A stretch of 64,000 bases of DNA from Elephas maximus indicus (lineage: Eukaryota > Chordata > Mammalia > Proboscidea > Elephantidae). A model generated the notes under the pieces. The model ran no database searches. It saw nothing but the letters and a program-made list of their open reading frames with translations, and had not been told where the DNA came from. Position 1 is the stretch's first letter. Each line of letters begins with the position of its first letter. This document shows positions 36,264 through 46,583 of this stretch, one piece after another. The stretch is from positions 61,236,607-61,300,606 of the forward strand of contig NC_064835.1 of assembly GCF_024166365.1 (NCBI RefSeq). The letters run 5' to 3'. The position numbers were made by a program, and so were the translations under genes.

Positions 36264-39200
36264 ACACACACACTCATTTCCTCCAGCCTGGAATCAACAT
36301 AGGCCCTTGGGGTAAAAGTGACCACAGTAATTCCCACTCCTCTCAGGAGTCTTCCTTTGTCACAGACTTAGCTACCTCTAGGTCCTATTGCCTCAGGACC
36401 TCCCCGACTGCCTTCAGACAAATGGTTTCTGTGTATTATTCAGCTGCTCTGGTTGTTCTAGGCAGGAGAACCAGTCTGCCGCTGGCCACTGCAACCCCCT
36501 TAGATACAGAAGTAGATGCTTAACAAGTGTGCAGTTATTTTCTCTTTGTAGCTCCCATCTGGCTAAACAAACTCTACAGTACATTCTCTGGTTTACCCTC
36601 AACCATCTGGCTGGCTCCTCCATGTTTTCATTTTCCAGTTCCTGGGTTTCCTTACAAGTGTAAGCATGGCTCAGTTTATTCAGTGCTGTCTCTTCCTCCA
36701 CCCCTTCTTTTAGAGCAGTTCTTCTGCCATAATTAAATTCTAGTCATTAGTGCCAGCCCACCAGGCCTCATCAGCTATAAATGCTGTGTAACTTTTCAGA
36801 TTACATTTTACATGTATTCTAAGCCTTAGTCAACTGCAGCCTTAACCGATACTCCGTTCCCTGATGTTTTACTTGAGACTTAAATGTGGCACCCTTCTGC
36901 CTTCCTCACAGATTATTTTGCTTTGAGTCAGAAGATCGCTTCGTTGAATCAGCAAAGCTCTTGATAAAACATTTTTTCCCAGTCTTTCCTGAAAGACATG
37001 TGCCATCCCTTCGTTCCTATAAATTTCACTCCTAGATCAAGGCAGACCATAAGAGAGGTATATGCTTGGACTGCATTCTTTGGAACTTGTATAGCTCTGT
37101 ATCAAAAAAGCAATTCAGTTATTTTTAATTTAACAAAATTCAATAAGCCTGTTATTATTACTAAATGTATGAATGTATACAGTATAAATCATAAATGTAT
37201 TTTTAATTTTTAGAAATATAACGCTTTATTACATTTATCGAGTTCTTCCCTGTTCTAAACACCTCACAAATATTCATGTATTTTACCCTCACAACCATCT
37301 TAAGAGGCAGGCATTATTATCCCTCTTTTACAGATGTGGAAACTAAGGCCCACATCACCCAGCTGGTAAATGGTAGAACTAGGTTTGAACCCAGAAAGGC
37401 TGGCTCCAGAACCCAAACTCTGGACCACTCTACAGCCATATGAAATCCATTATCGTGCTGGTTGCAGGAGTTCTCTGAAAATCATTCACTACTCAACAAG
37501 GACCCACAAGAGAGCACCCAGATTTTATACCAGGAAAAGCTGTGGAGCTCCTTTCTCCCAAAAGGAAGTGGTCTGCATTTCAGTGAGCTCATCTAATCCT
37601 GGCTCTATCCTTGCCCTACCCTGATTTTTCCTTTGTCCAGTCCTCTTAATTATTTATTTTATATTTCTGTTTTGTTGCATTTTTCTAAACTGGCTTAACT
37701 GCTTTATGGAATGTGGCAAGAAGTATATAAATAAATAAAATTAATATTTTCCAAGCCTTTATGCCATGAGTCTATCCATCCCCAGGAAAACACTATTTCA
37801 ATAACCAAATCCTACTGTGTACCCCAGTTATGTAGCTAGTGACTCACTTTCCACAGCCTCGTTTCTCTTACAAAGTCATGTCTGTGCGAACTAGAAAAAG
37901 AAATGAAAATACCACCTAGGTCTTTCAGTTTCCTACTTAAAATGTCAGTCTCTGGAAATGCATTCCAGGGCTCTACAGGCCATGTCCGCCCTAATTGGCC
38001 ACAGAAGTGACAGAACTTAAGCCAGGATGTGTCCAGCAGGAGTCTGAATGTGCAGGCGATGAGCTGGTTGGGCTATAAATGGGTGGGGAAATGGAAAGTT
38101 CTTGGTTATACAGGCTTAGAGTCAAACCAAGAATCCAAGCTGAATGGGGTGATGGCAGGTCAGGAGCCATTTTAAAAAAAAGAAGAAGAGAGAAAAAAGT
38201 TGCAGAGTGAAGAGTCTACAGTGAAGACAGACAGGTTCTAGGACAACAGGCTAGCATTGGGCCAGTGGGCTTCCTAGACCCAGCCTTGTCTCTTTTTTCT
38301 GGGTTCATCTTTACCATGCCCCTCCATCCGTCACTCCAGCCACAGTAATAGATGACCAAAAGTTCCCGAAATATGCAAGCCTGTTTCACAATACACCTTT
38401 TTTCTTGCTACTGCCATCCCACTGCCTCTGCTCCCTGACAATATCTACTCATTTCTTCTATTTTCTGCTTAAGTGTCTTCACTATGAAGCTTTTCCTGCC
38501 CCCCAGAGTCTACCTCCACTCATCCTTTTTGCCTTTTCCCCACCTGTGTACCTGTTGCCACATTTATCTTTACCTTCACAGCACTGCTAAGCAGTATGAA
38601 TTTGCACCATAGCTCTGCCATATAAGAAATGTCACATCACGGTATTTTTTAAATCGAATTTAGAAAATATCGGTCCCCAAGTGCCAGGATATTGATGTAC
38701 CCAATATTGTTTAGATGCCTCTCTCCCTCCCTAGGGCCATGCTTAGAATCTTAGAGGACTAACACAGTCCAGAAAATGTGGGAAGTGGTCTTCAATACAC
38801 CTTAATTACCACTGAGCTGCTTATTGTCTGAGTTATCATGTCCATTTCAAAGATAAATGGCTCCTCCCCCTCAGGATTGGGCCAGGTTAAGGAAGCTTTT
38901 GTTGAGGGTCCCAAACTCCAGCTCCTAGGGTCCAGCTCCTTTGGGTCCTTCACACAACTATTCTCCCATTCAACGTACGATATATAAAGGGGTAAGGTCT
39001 CTGACTCTGTAGGAAACCCCAAGGTCCCCATTATCTCCCCAATTTCCAATAACGTCCCCCTCATTCTCCTGGGGTGGGCCATTTCTACTTCTTCCATCTA
39101 CCACCAGCTATTCAATAGGCTCTGCAATGCAAGCTTTGATGAGGAGTTGTCTTCCAGGAACTACAACTTCTATCTTCATCCCTAAAACCCAACCATCTTA

Positions 39201-42200
39201 TTGGAACAGAACAGGAAAACATCTCTTATGCTTGCCAGAGTCCTACAGCACAGGAACTATACAGAGTCCTTAACTCAGTAAGTTATCCCACTATGAGTTT
39301 CCCCTTTATAAATATTTGTACCCAAAAAGAGAATTTACTTCCCATTCCAGTTTTGCCTCCAAGGATGTGAAGCTATACCAGCCTTTAGCCCAACCTCTCT
39401 GTTGTCTGGACTGAACTGGATTCCGTAGAGATCATAACCCCAAAAGTGAATTAATGCCTCATAATGTGTATTTTAATGTGTATAGAAACACAACTGATTT
39501 TTACATATTGATCTTGTATCCTGTAATCTTGCCAAATTTATTTATTAGTTCTAATAGGTTGTGTGTGTGTGTGTGTGTGAATTCCTTATGTTTTTCTATA
39601 TGCAAAAGATAGGTTTATTTCTTCCTTTCCAATCTAGATGCCTTCTGTTTCTTTTTCTTGTCCAATTGCCCTGGCTAGGTCCTCCAGTACAACGTTGAAT
39701 ACAAGTGGTGAAAGCAGACATCCTTGACTTGTTCCTGATCGTAAGGGAAAAGATTCCAGTCTTTCACTATTAAATATGACAGTAGCTGAAGGTTTTTCAT
39801 AGAGGTCTTTGTCAGGTTGAGGAAGTCCCCTTCTGTTCCTAGTTTGTTGGAATGTTTTTATCATGAAAGCGCGTTGGATTTTTTTTTTCGTTTGCTTTTT
39901 CTGCATCTATTGAGATGACTATGTGGTTTTTTTCCTTTATTCTACTAATGGAGTGTATTATATTGATTGATTTTTTGCAGTTATTTCCAGAATAAAGCTG
40001 GGTCATGGTATAAAATCCTTTTTATACGTTGCTGGATTTGGTTTGCTAGTATTTTGCAAACCAATGTTGCATCACTGTTGAAGGATAGTCCCAATATCAG
40101 CAGAAACTTTTGGAAGACTTGACACAATTTCTACATACCTCTTCTCTAACAGAATCTTGGCTACTGCCTCACAATTGGTGGACTCAAATTCCAGGGGTCA
40201 TAATTTTCCTGTGTGCAGCATTCAAGGATCTTAGCAATCCCGCTGTGTAACAGATGTGAATTTACTCCACAACACTACGGTGCAAGAAATGTCACATAGC
40301 CAGAGTCTTATAAATCAAATCAATCTGCCTCCAAGCTCCCAGTGACTTGCCGCAGTGGCAAGATAGTCCATGCTCAGTCAAGTCTTGGTAGAGTGACCAA
40401 CCATCCTGGTGTGCCCAAGACTGGGTGGTTTCCTGGGACATAGGTCTTTCAGTGCTAAAATTGGCTCAGTCCTAGGCAGACCAGAATAGTTGGTCATCCT
40501 AAACAAAGTGTTGGACAAACATTAGTTTACAAGCCTCTCGCTTACTAGATTATAAACTCCCAGAAGACAAAGAATGAATTTCTTTGTACCCACACCTAGG
40601 GACATAATAGGCACTCAATACATTTTTAGTTTTATAAATTATTAGCAAATAAACTAAAGCACAAAAATGTATGAAAAATAGAAGCTAAAAAAAAAAAGAA
40701 AACCAAGGCCTCAGCCCCCTATCAGAAGATTTGAGCCAACTGAAATCAAGTGCAGCTTTCTAGGTATCCCTTCCAGGGAACATCCCTTCCAGGCTTAGAG
40801 AGGCCATGTCCTCAGAGCAGGGGGAAATCCACCTCCCCCCCCCCACCCCCCACTTCAAGCACATACACCCTGATTTCTAGATCATTTATATCCAATTTGA
40901 TGGATTTGATAAGCATCGGGCAGACTCTCCTTCCCATTTTGGATCTCTTCCTCAAGAGGACAGCACATCTCCAGATGGAAGCAAAAGGCTATGAAAGCAT
41001 GAACTTCTGAAAGTGCCCGTAAAGCTCTTAGCACTTTCTGGTATGATTATGGTTATGATTGTGGTTAATTCCCCCGTGCCCAAATCACCTGCTCCCCCAA
41101 ACGTTTTAGTGAGCCTACTCCATGCCTGCAAACTTGTCAGTCAATTCCTGAGGTCGCCCACCACAGGAATGATACACACCTCTTCTTCTCGGAGTTATTA
41201 ACGGATTTCCTACCTTCTGGTACCTACCAAACTCAGAGTTCTGTGCTGTACAGAAGAATGACCCCCAGCACATTCCCTTGAGGGTATAATAACACGCATG
41301 CTTCAGCAGTTTTTTTTCTGCCTCACTGTGTTGCTTTCCACTTGTCCCTCACAAGATACTGGTATTCCTGTACCCCCTTAAAATCTTTTTTTCCCCTTTT
41401 GCCTTTCTTCTCATGTTATTTCTTCCAGCCTTCCGTATAAGCCAGAGTGGGTAAAGCTAGTGTGTTTGCTTTCACCGTGTCAAGTAGAGAGACGGTTATG
41501 TGTGCACCAGATGGAACTGATGACCACCTCAAGCAGAAGGATGCACTTTACAGATGACTGCAGCAGCTCTGACTACATATTTCCTGAAGTTTTGTGGTTT
41601 TCCCTGAAAAACTGCCACAGAAAATTGCCTCATTTCCATGCCTATCTTAAAAGGGCACACTTAGAAAAACTGGTTTTAAGTCTGCTTGTTCCTTCTCTTC
41701 ACCCATGGTGCTGACCTCTGTTAATCTACATGGCACACGGTGAAGTGCCACCCTCTTTTCTATGGTACCCTTCACCCACGGAATGGATCCTGACCCTTCA
41801 CCCACAGAGTGGACCCTGACCCTTCACTCACAGAGTGGATCCTGACTCTTCTTTTTGTCATGTATCCGGTGGCACTGATAGGGAGGCCCTGTACCCACCT
41901 GCCTCCTTGTTACACCAAAACTTTCCTTTTCCTGCTGCTCCTCCTCTCGCCTCACAGGCTGCTTCAATACCTTCTTAAACCTTCTCTGGCCATCCCAGGG
42001 ATATTCTCCCATCCCCACACTCTAACCCCAGTTGTTAGCAATACAACCAGATTTTCCACCCTCAATATAATTTTACAACACCCAGGTGCAAGTATTTGTT
42101 TCAGTTATAATTCTTAAAACTCCACATTGACCATTGAGTAATACATTAGTGTCCGCCGCCTCTATGGTGACAACTACTTCAGGTTAAAGGGTATTTCTTA

Positions 42201-45200
42201 ACTTGTCTCTCCACTGTTAACCCTTCCCCCCCCTTTTTTTTTAATTGTTAACCCTTTTGAGATATTCTCTGGCACATCCCTGACCAGGGAGGAAGGGCAG
42301 TGCCTTGTGGCATTGGTGATTCAGATCAGACAGGAAGGTCTTCCCTCTCAGGGCCAAAGTGAAATGGCTCAGCCCTCCCTGACTCCCCTAGAGGAACTCA
42401 GCAGCCTCAACAGGGATTGATCCGCAAAAGGTGCCAAGGACTGGAGATGAACCAGGGTTTGTGTATGTCCTTGTTTCAGAAAAGAGAATGGCTGCTGTTG
42501 GCCAAAGGGGAACCCCTGAGCCTGGGACAGAGCCAGAGAGCCCCTGCCAGCACCTTCTATGTGATCATGCCATCGCCCTCCCTCACTCTGCTAGTCAAGG
42601 CAGTGGCCACGCGGGAACTGATGCTGCCCAGCCTCTTCCCCCTGCTACCTGAAGACCCACCTGATGACAGCCTGAAGACTGTGGAGGCAAGTGGGGCTCA
42701 GATCTCACAGACCCATGAGGCAGAGTGAGGAGCATGACGAGAATGGAGTTGAGAAAGGGTGAGGGAGAGGAGCGAGCCTGTGAGGGTATGGGTGGGGAAC
42801 AAGGAAGATGTGGTTCCAAGGGGTGTGGGAAGAGGTCAGAGAAGAAAGCAAGGGTATGAACTGAGACCAGGTGGAAGGAAGTTAATGCTTAGATTAAGGC
42901 AGCAGGTGAGGAATGAAGTAAAAAGGAGACTGGAAGAGAAAATTAGGGAGAGAAGGGTAGTTGGTTTAGGGGAATGAGTGGGGATTAGTGCCATCCCTGG
43001 AGGAGCATAAGACACACACACACCCTTGAAATCTGATCAAAATGAGCACCAAGGAGAAATGGGAAGACTGCCACAGAAGGGACACCTGGATAGAGCGCAA
43101 GTGCATGTGAAAGCAGGGGAGGAAGTCATAAGCCCAGGCAGTTTCAGCTCCAGGTCATGCACTTGATTCTTGTTGTGTTTCATTTTGTTTTGTTTTTGCA
43201 CTGGCTGGCTACCCTGCCCTCCCACTCCACTCCCACCATGGGGAGGAGATTGTGAGGTTAGAAAAGAGAGATGTATGAATTAGGGGAAAAGGGGAAAGGA
43301 GAAGACACATGGAAGGCAGAGGAAGACAAGAAGTAAGGAGAAGGGAGAAAAAGGAGATGACAAAGACATAGAAACCTTGGTATGAGTTCTAGTACCTTTG
43401 CGTGCTGATTTTTGTGTCTCTGAGTATGCATGTATTTGAGTCTCTAGACTGGTGTCTGTGTCAGTAAGTCTGTGCCCATCTGTGTGACAGACGGCATTTC
43501 CTTATGGGTTCATTTCTCTGCATTATGTGTACGTGTGTATACCCGTGTTTGTGTGCTTCAATTCTGTTGAGGAAAAGGCAGCCAATGTAGGAGCTCAGAA
43601 CAGGAAGGACTTCAAAATGAGACTCAGCTGCAAAGGAGGGACCAGCTCTGAAGACCCATCTCTTCCCCTCCTCCCTCCTCCCTCCTCCCTCCTCCCTCCT
43701 CCCTCCTCCCTCCTCCCTCCTCCCTCCTCCCTCCTCCCTCCTCCCTCCTCCCTCCTCCCTCCTCCCTCCTCCCTCCTCCTCAGATCTGGATTCTGTATTT
43801 CCTCTGTCAGCCTCCCAGGCTGGGGTGGGAGGGGTGGCTCTGGGCAGGGAGAACTGGAGCCCCCTTGCAGCTGGATGGCTGTCTTACGTGCAGAAACGAC
43901 AGAGCCTGGGATTGTGCTCCCGGCTTGGCTGCCATGGGGATGCCAAGAGAGGTGGGCACGAGTGGCCGTGGCTCGCTCAGTGTCTCACTTCAGGGCCAAT
44001 GGCTCCTGGCACAGGATGTTGTGGCCGGAAAACCTGACTGCTCAGGAATGCTGCGCTCAAGTGTCTCTCCTGTTATGCTCAAGCTCACCTCGAAGGCTGG
44101 GAACGCTGTATACTTACTGCCTGCCTCAGCCAGCCCTGCAGGCCGTGAACGCCAGCAGCCTGCACTGCACGTGGCCTCCCTCAGCGTCCACAGTGCATTC
44201 CCTGTAGCCCTCCCGGGCTCCTGGCCCCTCTCAGAACCCCAGGTCACACTCCTCAGGGCCAGGGTGTCCAGTGCCCCTACCTACTCGGGATCCATGCCTC
44301 ACACTTAACATCACAAGCACTCAGACCTCAGGGACACCCGTCTACTTCACAGGCTTCAGTGACACCCTGGGTCGGTCGCACCTCCACCACTGCAGCTTCT
44401 CATGCTCAAGGGTCTCTGCCTATCCATTTTGTATTTCTGTGGCCTCAGTTTCCCTGGGTGAGGCTCCTCCTCTCTTTTCCTCAGAGCGTCCTCGACAGCC
44501 TGGAGCTGGAGCCCACCTACAACCCCTTGCAGGTCTGGAGCCACCTGTACTCACACCTGAGTAGCACCCTGGCCAAGCCTCAAGGGCGGCTCCAGTCAAG
44601 CAGGGAGAGCAGGACCCTGAGAAAGGTAACAGCTCCCATCCATACGTGTTTTTCCTTACTGCCCTCCCTCCCCTTTACACCCAGAGTCCAAGAAAGAGTG
44701 CCCTCCTGCTTGTGGCTCTGTATAAGCAGGTGGATGGGGTCAGGTCGCCTTCGGGAAACTGGGCCTCAGGAGACAAGGATGAGGTTTTCAGAGCTCATGA
44801 AAAACCAGAGGGAGTAAAATCCAAGCCTCATTACAAAGTCCCATCCCCCAACCCCCCACCCAAGGGAGTAGCCTTCCTCCCTGATCCCACCCGTGGTGGA
44901 GGGGAGAACCAGGACAACAGAAGAGGAAGAAAAAGAGTAGCCTTTTGCCCTGCTGTTGTGTGCCCTGGAGGTCCACTCATAGCAGTCCTATTGGACAGAG
45001 TAGAACTGCCCCATAGGGTTTCCTAGCCTATAATCTTTACAAACCAGATCCCCACATCATTTCTCCTGCCGAGCCTCTGGTGGATTCAAACCCCCACCTT
45101 TCAGGTAGCAGAAGGCTTAACCGTTGTGCCACCAGGGCTCCTTGGCCTTTTTCCCTAGACAAAAGAAATTACAAACAGTACCAAGTAGGGGGTCTGCTTG

Positions 45201-46341
45201 GCTTTTTAATGTATAGCTATCTTAACTGTTGGGAAACACTGGTGGGTAGTGGTTAAGTGCTACGGCTGCTAACCAAAAGGTCTGGCAGTTCAAATCTGCC
45301 AGGGGCTCCCTGGAAACTCTATGGAGCAGTTCTACTCTGTCCTGTAGGGTTGCTATGAGTCGGGATTGACTTGACAGCACTGGGTTTTTTTTTTTTTTTA
45401 ATCTCAACTGTAGCATTTATAACTCATTAGTCATTTAACAGACCACTATCCCACTAAGCAAACTGGCTGTACTGGAGCTACAACCACACCGCCCTTCTTG
45501 AAAGAAAAGTCAGTAGAGAAGGTAGGAGAAGAAATGCCCAAAGGAAGAGAAATTCACATTTACTGAGTACCAACCTGTGGTCCATGATAAGTGCTTTCAC
45601 ACAGATTTTCCTCATTTAATCCCTACAGCATCCCTTCTAGGTAAGTCTTACGCTCGTTTTACAGTTGATGGTAGTGAGGCTGACCAAGGGTAGTAAGTAG
45701 CTCAGAGCCTAGGCTCTAGTGACAAGGATTGGAGAAGAGTAATTGAGGGCAAAGAGTTCTTTTTATGAAATCCACATTCTCTAATGTTTGGGCTTCCTTT
45801 TGCTGCTACTAATCTTTTCCTAGTTTCTCAGGAACATTGCCTTTAGAAAAAACTCCCATGTGTCTTAGTTGAAATTAGAGAAAGACGATTCCAAAATACA
45901 GTCAATTAGAGGCAGGACAGGACCAGATGTGTGGAAGTGAGCCCATCACAGTCAGACCCCTAGGCTAGCTGGCAGGCAGGCTGACAACAGAGAGATTCAG
46001 CAGGGAGCCAGCACTGTGGAGGCTGGAGCCAAGGGGACTCCAAGGTCACACCCCTGGGCCTTGAGGCTGTCACTCCAGGGATGGGACAGGTGAAGGACTT
46101 AGGACAGGAGGCCCAGCAGGGAACAGGACAGGAGATCAGAAGCTGTGGTCTTCATACAAGCCTCTGGTTGTTCTTTTTGCAGGCTGGGCAATTGCAGGCC
46201 AACCGAGTTCGAGCCACAGTGGCCCCTCTGCCTGTGACTCCAGCCCCAGGCAGAGCCCCCAAGATGCCAGCAGCCCAGAAAGCTCCCTGGGAAGGCTTCT
46301 TGCTGCCTTCCAATGAGGAAGAGGAAGAGGAGTATCCCTGA
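20242..46341 (+). CDS. M1AP: M1AP, meiosis 1 associated protein (3' six coding exons, 5' part off window)
   Basis: Six exons (20242-20415, 28125-28287, 29466-29607, 42480-42686, 44485-44625, 46183-46341) join in one open frame of 328 codons plus stop. The translation closely matches my memory of the mammalian M1AP C-terminal part (e.g. IDIDLQTIDNDTVSMEIFF, SCWQLDWDELETNQQHFHA, STFYVIMPSPSLTLLVKAVA). Human M1AP is about 530 residues, so roughly 200 N-terminal residues should lie upstream of position 1; I found no exon for them here. Known role: a germ-cell protein needed for meiosis I, linked to the SHOC1-TEX11-SPO16 crossover machinery; loss causes spermatogenic arrest in men. Splice phases are consistent at every junction. 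Five acceptors/donors are canonical but the fourth exon has a GC donor. The C-terminus is acidic (a run of Glu before Tyr-Pro-stop). The gene is convergent with DOK1. Introns are dense in repeats. The promoter is outside the window. Confidence 0.95.
20416..22282. other. M1AP: M1AP intron, mostly unclassified
   Basis: Contains a MIR-like piece at 21790-21910 (CACTGTGCCAGGCATCATGT) and a short reverse SINE/RTE tail at about 22080-22115. No exon seen. Confidence 0.5.
23270..23753 (+). mobile_element. Second solo LTR inside RTE copy B, different family
   Basis: A 484-bp segment begins TGTCTTAGGCTGGGTTCTCT and ends TGTAACCATCACA, so it has TG...CA ends. Exact 5-base flanks CCATT (23265-23269, 23754-23758). 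I infer an LTR from ends and duplication size; I do not recall the family name. Confidence 0.7.
24382..24902 (+). mobile_element. Solo LTR inside RTE copy B (MaLR/ERVL type)
   Basis: A 521-bp LTR of the same family as 2132-2651 (TGTTATGGATTGAATTGTAT ... ATAACTAAGACA). Exact 5-base flanks GAATC at 24377-24381 and 24903-24907. It is nested in the RTE, so it is younger than that RTE. Confidence 0.85.
26121..28124. other. M1AP: M1AP intron
   Basis: Contains a MER5-like DNA transposon remnant near 26870-26960 (CCCAGACATTGGTATTTTTT, AGGGTTGAGATCC), a TTTC microsatellite at 27177-27197 and a paired-hairpin region at 27388-27495. No exon supported. Confidence 0.5.
28125..28287 (+). CDS. M1AP: M1AP coding exon
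   Basis: The acceptor is TTATTGTAG. The exon encodes CLKCDLQERLLSPSLLPG and then MDDPKGDFSTIYQMASQSSA, ending two bases into a Lys codon before a GTATGT donor. 163 bp, phase consistent with both neighbours. Confidence 0.94.
28580..28680 (+). repeat. Fragment of the ancient interspersed repeat
   Basis: TTATTGAACACTTACTGTGT followed by GACCTTCAAGGAGCAAGCAG. Confidence 0.4.
29139..29348 (+). mobile_element. Older afrotherian SINE subfamily
   Basis: A ~210-bp copy with the extra middle segment AAAGGCCTGGCAATCTGCTT. Ends TCAGTGGCAACTGGTTTGG. Confidence 0.82.
29466..29607 (+). CDS. M1AP: M1AP coding exon
   Basis: The acceptor is TTCTTCTCAG and the donor GTGAGT. The exon encodes KFSGVCESLMYGLPFILRP and then the strongly family-typical WDELETNQQHFHALCHSLL. 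142 bp; it completes the Lys codon begun in the previous exon and ends in phase 0. Confidence 0.95.
30077..30207 (+). mobile_element. Older afrotherian SINE, 3' truncated
   Basis: CCTGAGTGGTGCAGTTAACA onward with the older-subfamily middle (AAAGGCCTGGCGATCTATTT). It stops before the tail and lies against the retroposon at 30227. Confidence 0.7.
30227..30753 (-). mobile_element. Unnamed retroposon family, longest copy
   Basis: About 525 bp on the - strand. Its 3' end is the low-coordinate side (ATTGTGATTTAAGTGGAAGT, then AGTTTACAAATCAAGTCAGT). It aligns with copy 1 over some 300 bp (CTCCTGTC..GGGGAGAT and AAGCCAACTCTTCAGACAGG regions). Non-coding. Confidence 0.65.
31760..32095 (+). repeat. 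L1 late-ORF2/3' remnant
   Basis: GGAACAACCTAAATGTCCTG followed by AAGGTGCTATGTAGCCTTTAG, an L1 3' pattern, much decayed. Confidence 0.55.
32202..32367 (+). mobile_element. Afrotherian tRNA-derived SINE, well preserved
   Basis: GGAAACCCTGGTGGCGTAGT to TCGACGGCACTGGGTTTGG. It splits an old repeat (TTTACTGAGCACTGG before, TGTGCCAGGCACT after). Confidence 0.93.
32483..32640 (+). mobile_element. Afrotherian tRNA-derived SINE
   Basis: GGGACCCTGGTGGCCCAGCG to ACTCAGTAGCACCAGGTTT. Confidence 0.9.
32655..32880 (+). repeat. MIR element
   Basis: CAGATGAGGAAGATCGAGGC, then TCAAGTGACTTAACAAAAGT. Confidence 0.7.
32881..35213. other. M1AP: M1AP intron, mostly unclassified; weak L2-like part
   Basis: A pyrimidine-rich stretch at 33480-34260 has L2-like segments (TACCATTCCTCAGCTTCAAA, CAAGGTCCAGTCTGCCTTCC). 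No exon seen. Confidence 0.4.
35214..35317 (-). mobile_element. RTE 3' end fragment (copy E)
   Basis: On the + strand it begins TTGTTGTTGCTGTTGTTAGG and contains GTGCCATCGAGTCAATTCTG, the reverse complement of the RTE 3' end. Confidence 0.75.
36168..36272. repeat. CA microsatellite
   Basis: Roughly 100 bases of CA repeats with short interruptions. It creates long spurious open frames of His-Thr or Cys-Val. Confidence 0.95.
37215..37437 (+). repeat. MIR element, well preserved
   Basis: CTTTTACAGATGTGGAAACT, GGTAAATGGTAGAACTAGGT and TTTGAACCCAGAAAGGCTGG in the expected order. Confidence 0.8.
37438..39464. other. M1AP: M1AP intron, no gene recognised
   Basis: No recognised exon or repeat; occasional homopolymer runs. 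Confidence 0.4.
39465..40075 (-). repeat. L1 ORF2 reverse-transcriptase fragment (antisense)
   Basis: On the - strand a short frame retains SFPLRSGTSQGCLLSPLVFN, the L1 RT region. Upstream and downstream sequence also matches L1 antisense, with a GT run near 39560. Confidence 0.8.
40388..40503. repeat. Palindromic DNA-transposon (MITE-like) remnant
   Basis: GAGTGACCAACCATCCTGG at the left is mirrored by CCAGAATAGTTGGTCATCCT at the right, and the inner arms pair too (CCCAAGACTGGG against CTCAGTCCTAGG). Confidence 0.6.
40504..42479. other. M1AP: M1AP intron with a short tandem repeat
   Basis: No exon. A 26-bp tandem repeat of three units lies at 41768-41845. The C run near 40835 is a homopolymer. 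Confidence 0.5.
41768..41845. repeat. 26-bp tandem repeat, three units
   Basis: Units at 41768, 41794 and 41820, each starting CCCTTCAC and ending GGA[CT]CCTGA, differing by a few bases. Confidence 0.9.
42480..42686 (+). CDS. M1AP: M1AP coding exon with a GC splice donor
   Basis: The acceptor is CTTGTTTCAG. The exon encodes KREWLLLAKGEP and STFYVIMPSPSLTLLVKAVA, finishing DDSLKTVE. The exon end that keeps frame with the next exon is GAG followed by GCAAGT, the usual consensus of GC-AG introns. The nearest GT, four bases on, would shift the frame. 207 bp, phase 0 at both ends. Confidence 0.93.
43668..43779. repeat. 7-bp tandem repeat (CCTCCCT)n
   Basis: About 16 nearly perfect units in an M1AP intron. 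The - strand is (AGGGAGG)n, all purine. Confidence 0.95.
44485..44625 (+). CDS. M1AP: M1AP coding exon
   Basis: Acceptor CTTTTCCTCAG, donor GTAACA. The exon encodes SVLDSLELEPTYNPLQVWSH and a basic end (ESRTLRK). 141 bp, phase 0 at both ends. Confidence 0.93.
44724..44842 (+). repeat. Direct duplication, copy 1 (last M1AP intron)
   Basis: AAGCAGGTGGATGGGGTCAG ... GAGCTCATGAAAAACCAG, then AAATCCAAGCCT. It recurs 1860 bases downstream with about five differences in the first 84 bases. Confidence 0.9.
44974..45141 (-). mobile_element. Afrotherian SINE, older subfamily
   Basis: Reverse-oriented copy in the last M1AP intron, with the extra middle (+ strand TAGCCTATAATCTTTACAAA). Ends GTGCCACCAGGGCTCC. 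Confidence 0.85.
45231..45399 (+). mobile_element. Afrotherian tRNA-derived SINE with T-rich tail
   Basis: GGGAAACACTGGTGGGTAGT to GACAGCACTGGG followed by about 15 T. Confidence 0.9.
45550..45700 (+). repeat. MIR element
   Basis: TTCACATTTACTGAGTACCA, then TTTACAGTTGATGGTAGTGA. Confidence 0.55.
46183..46341 (+). CDS. M1AP: M1AP last coding exon
   Basis: Acceptor TTCTTTTTGCAG. The exon encodes AGQLQANRVRATVAPLPVTP and ends in an acidic run (EEEEEEYP) with a TGA stop at 46339-46341. From memory, the human protein has about four more residues at this junction, so the acceptor may have moved between lineages; that comparison needs an alignment. Confidence 0.92.
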   Translation, partial: AGQLQANRVRATVAPLPVTPAPGRAPKMPAAQKAPWEGFLLPSNEEEEEEYP

Positions 46342-46514
46342 GGACCCTAAGGGGCTGGTGCGAGCCGGCTGACCTGCTCAACCACACCCACACTATGGCT
46401 CACAAGTGGCTGTCTGTGGTCAGACTTGCCATCTGTCCACCTAAGCCTCCTCGTGCTGCCAGGAAGCAGGGGCTGTAGTTTTCTTTTGGATCATTTGATA
46501 CCGTTAACAGGGAG

Positions 46515-46520
46515 ATTAAA
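46515..46520 (+). promoter_or_regulatory. M1AP: Candidate M1AP polyadenylation signal ATTAAA
   Basis: ATTAAA lies about 175 bases after the M1AP stop codon, the first near-consensus signal downstream on the + strand. Inferred from motif and position only. Confidence 0.45.
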
Positions 46521-46583
46521 CTCGTTCAGCCTCCACCATTGTCAGGAGCATTCCCAACTGAGAACGTCTCCTGGTAGCCTTGC

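Noticed and set aside
36023-36523. 166-codon open frame rich in His-Thr
   Set aside because: Produced by the CA microsatellite; low-complexity and unsupported.
43527-44207. 226-codon open frame
   Set aside because: It exists because the 7-bp repeat has no stop in this frame; the rest has no family match or splice support.
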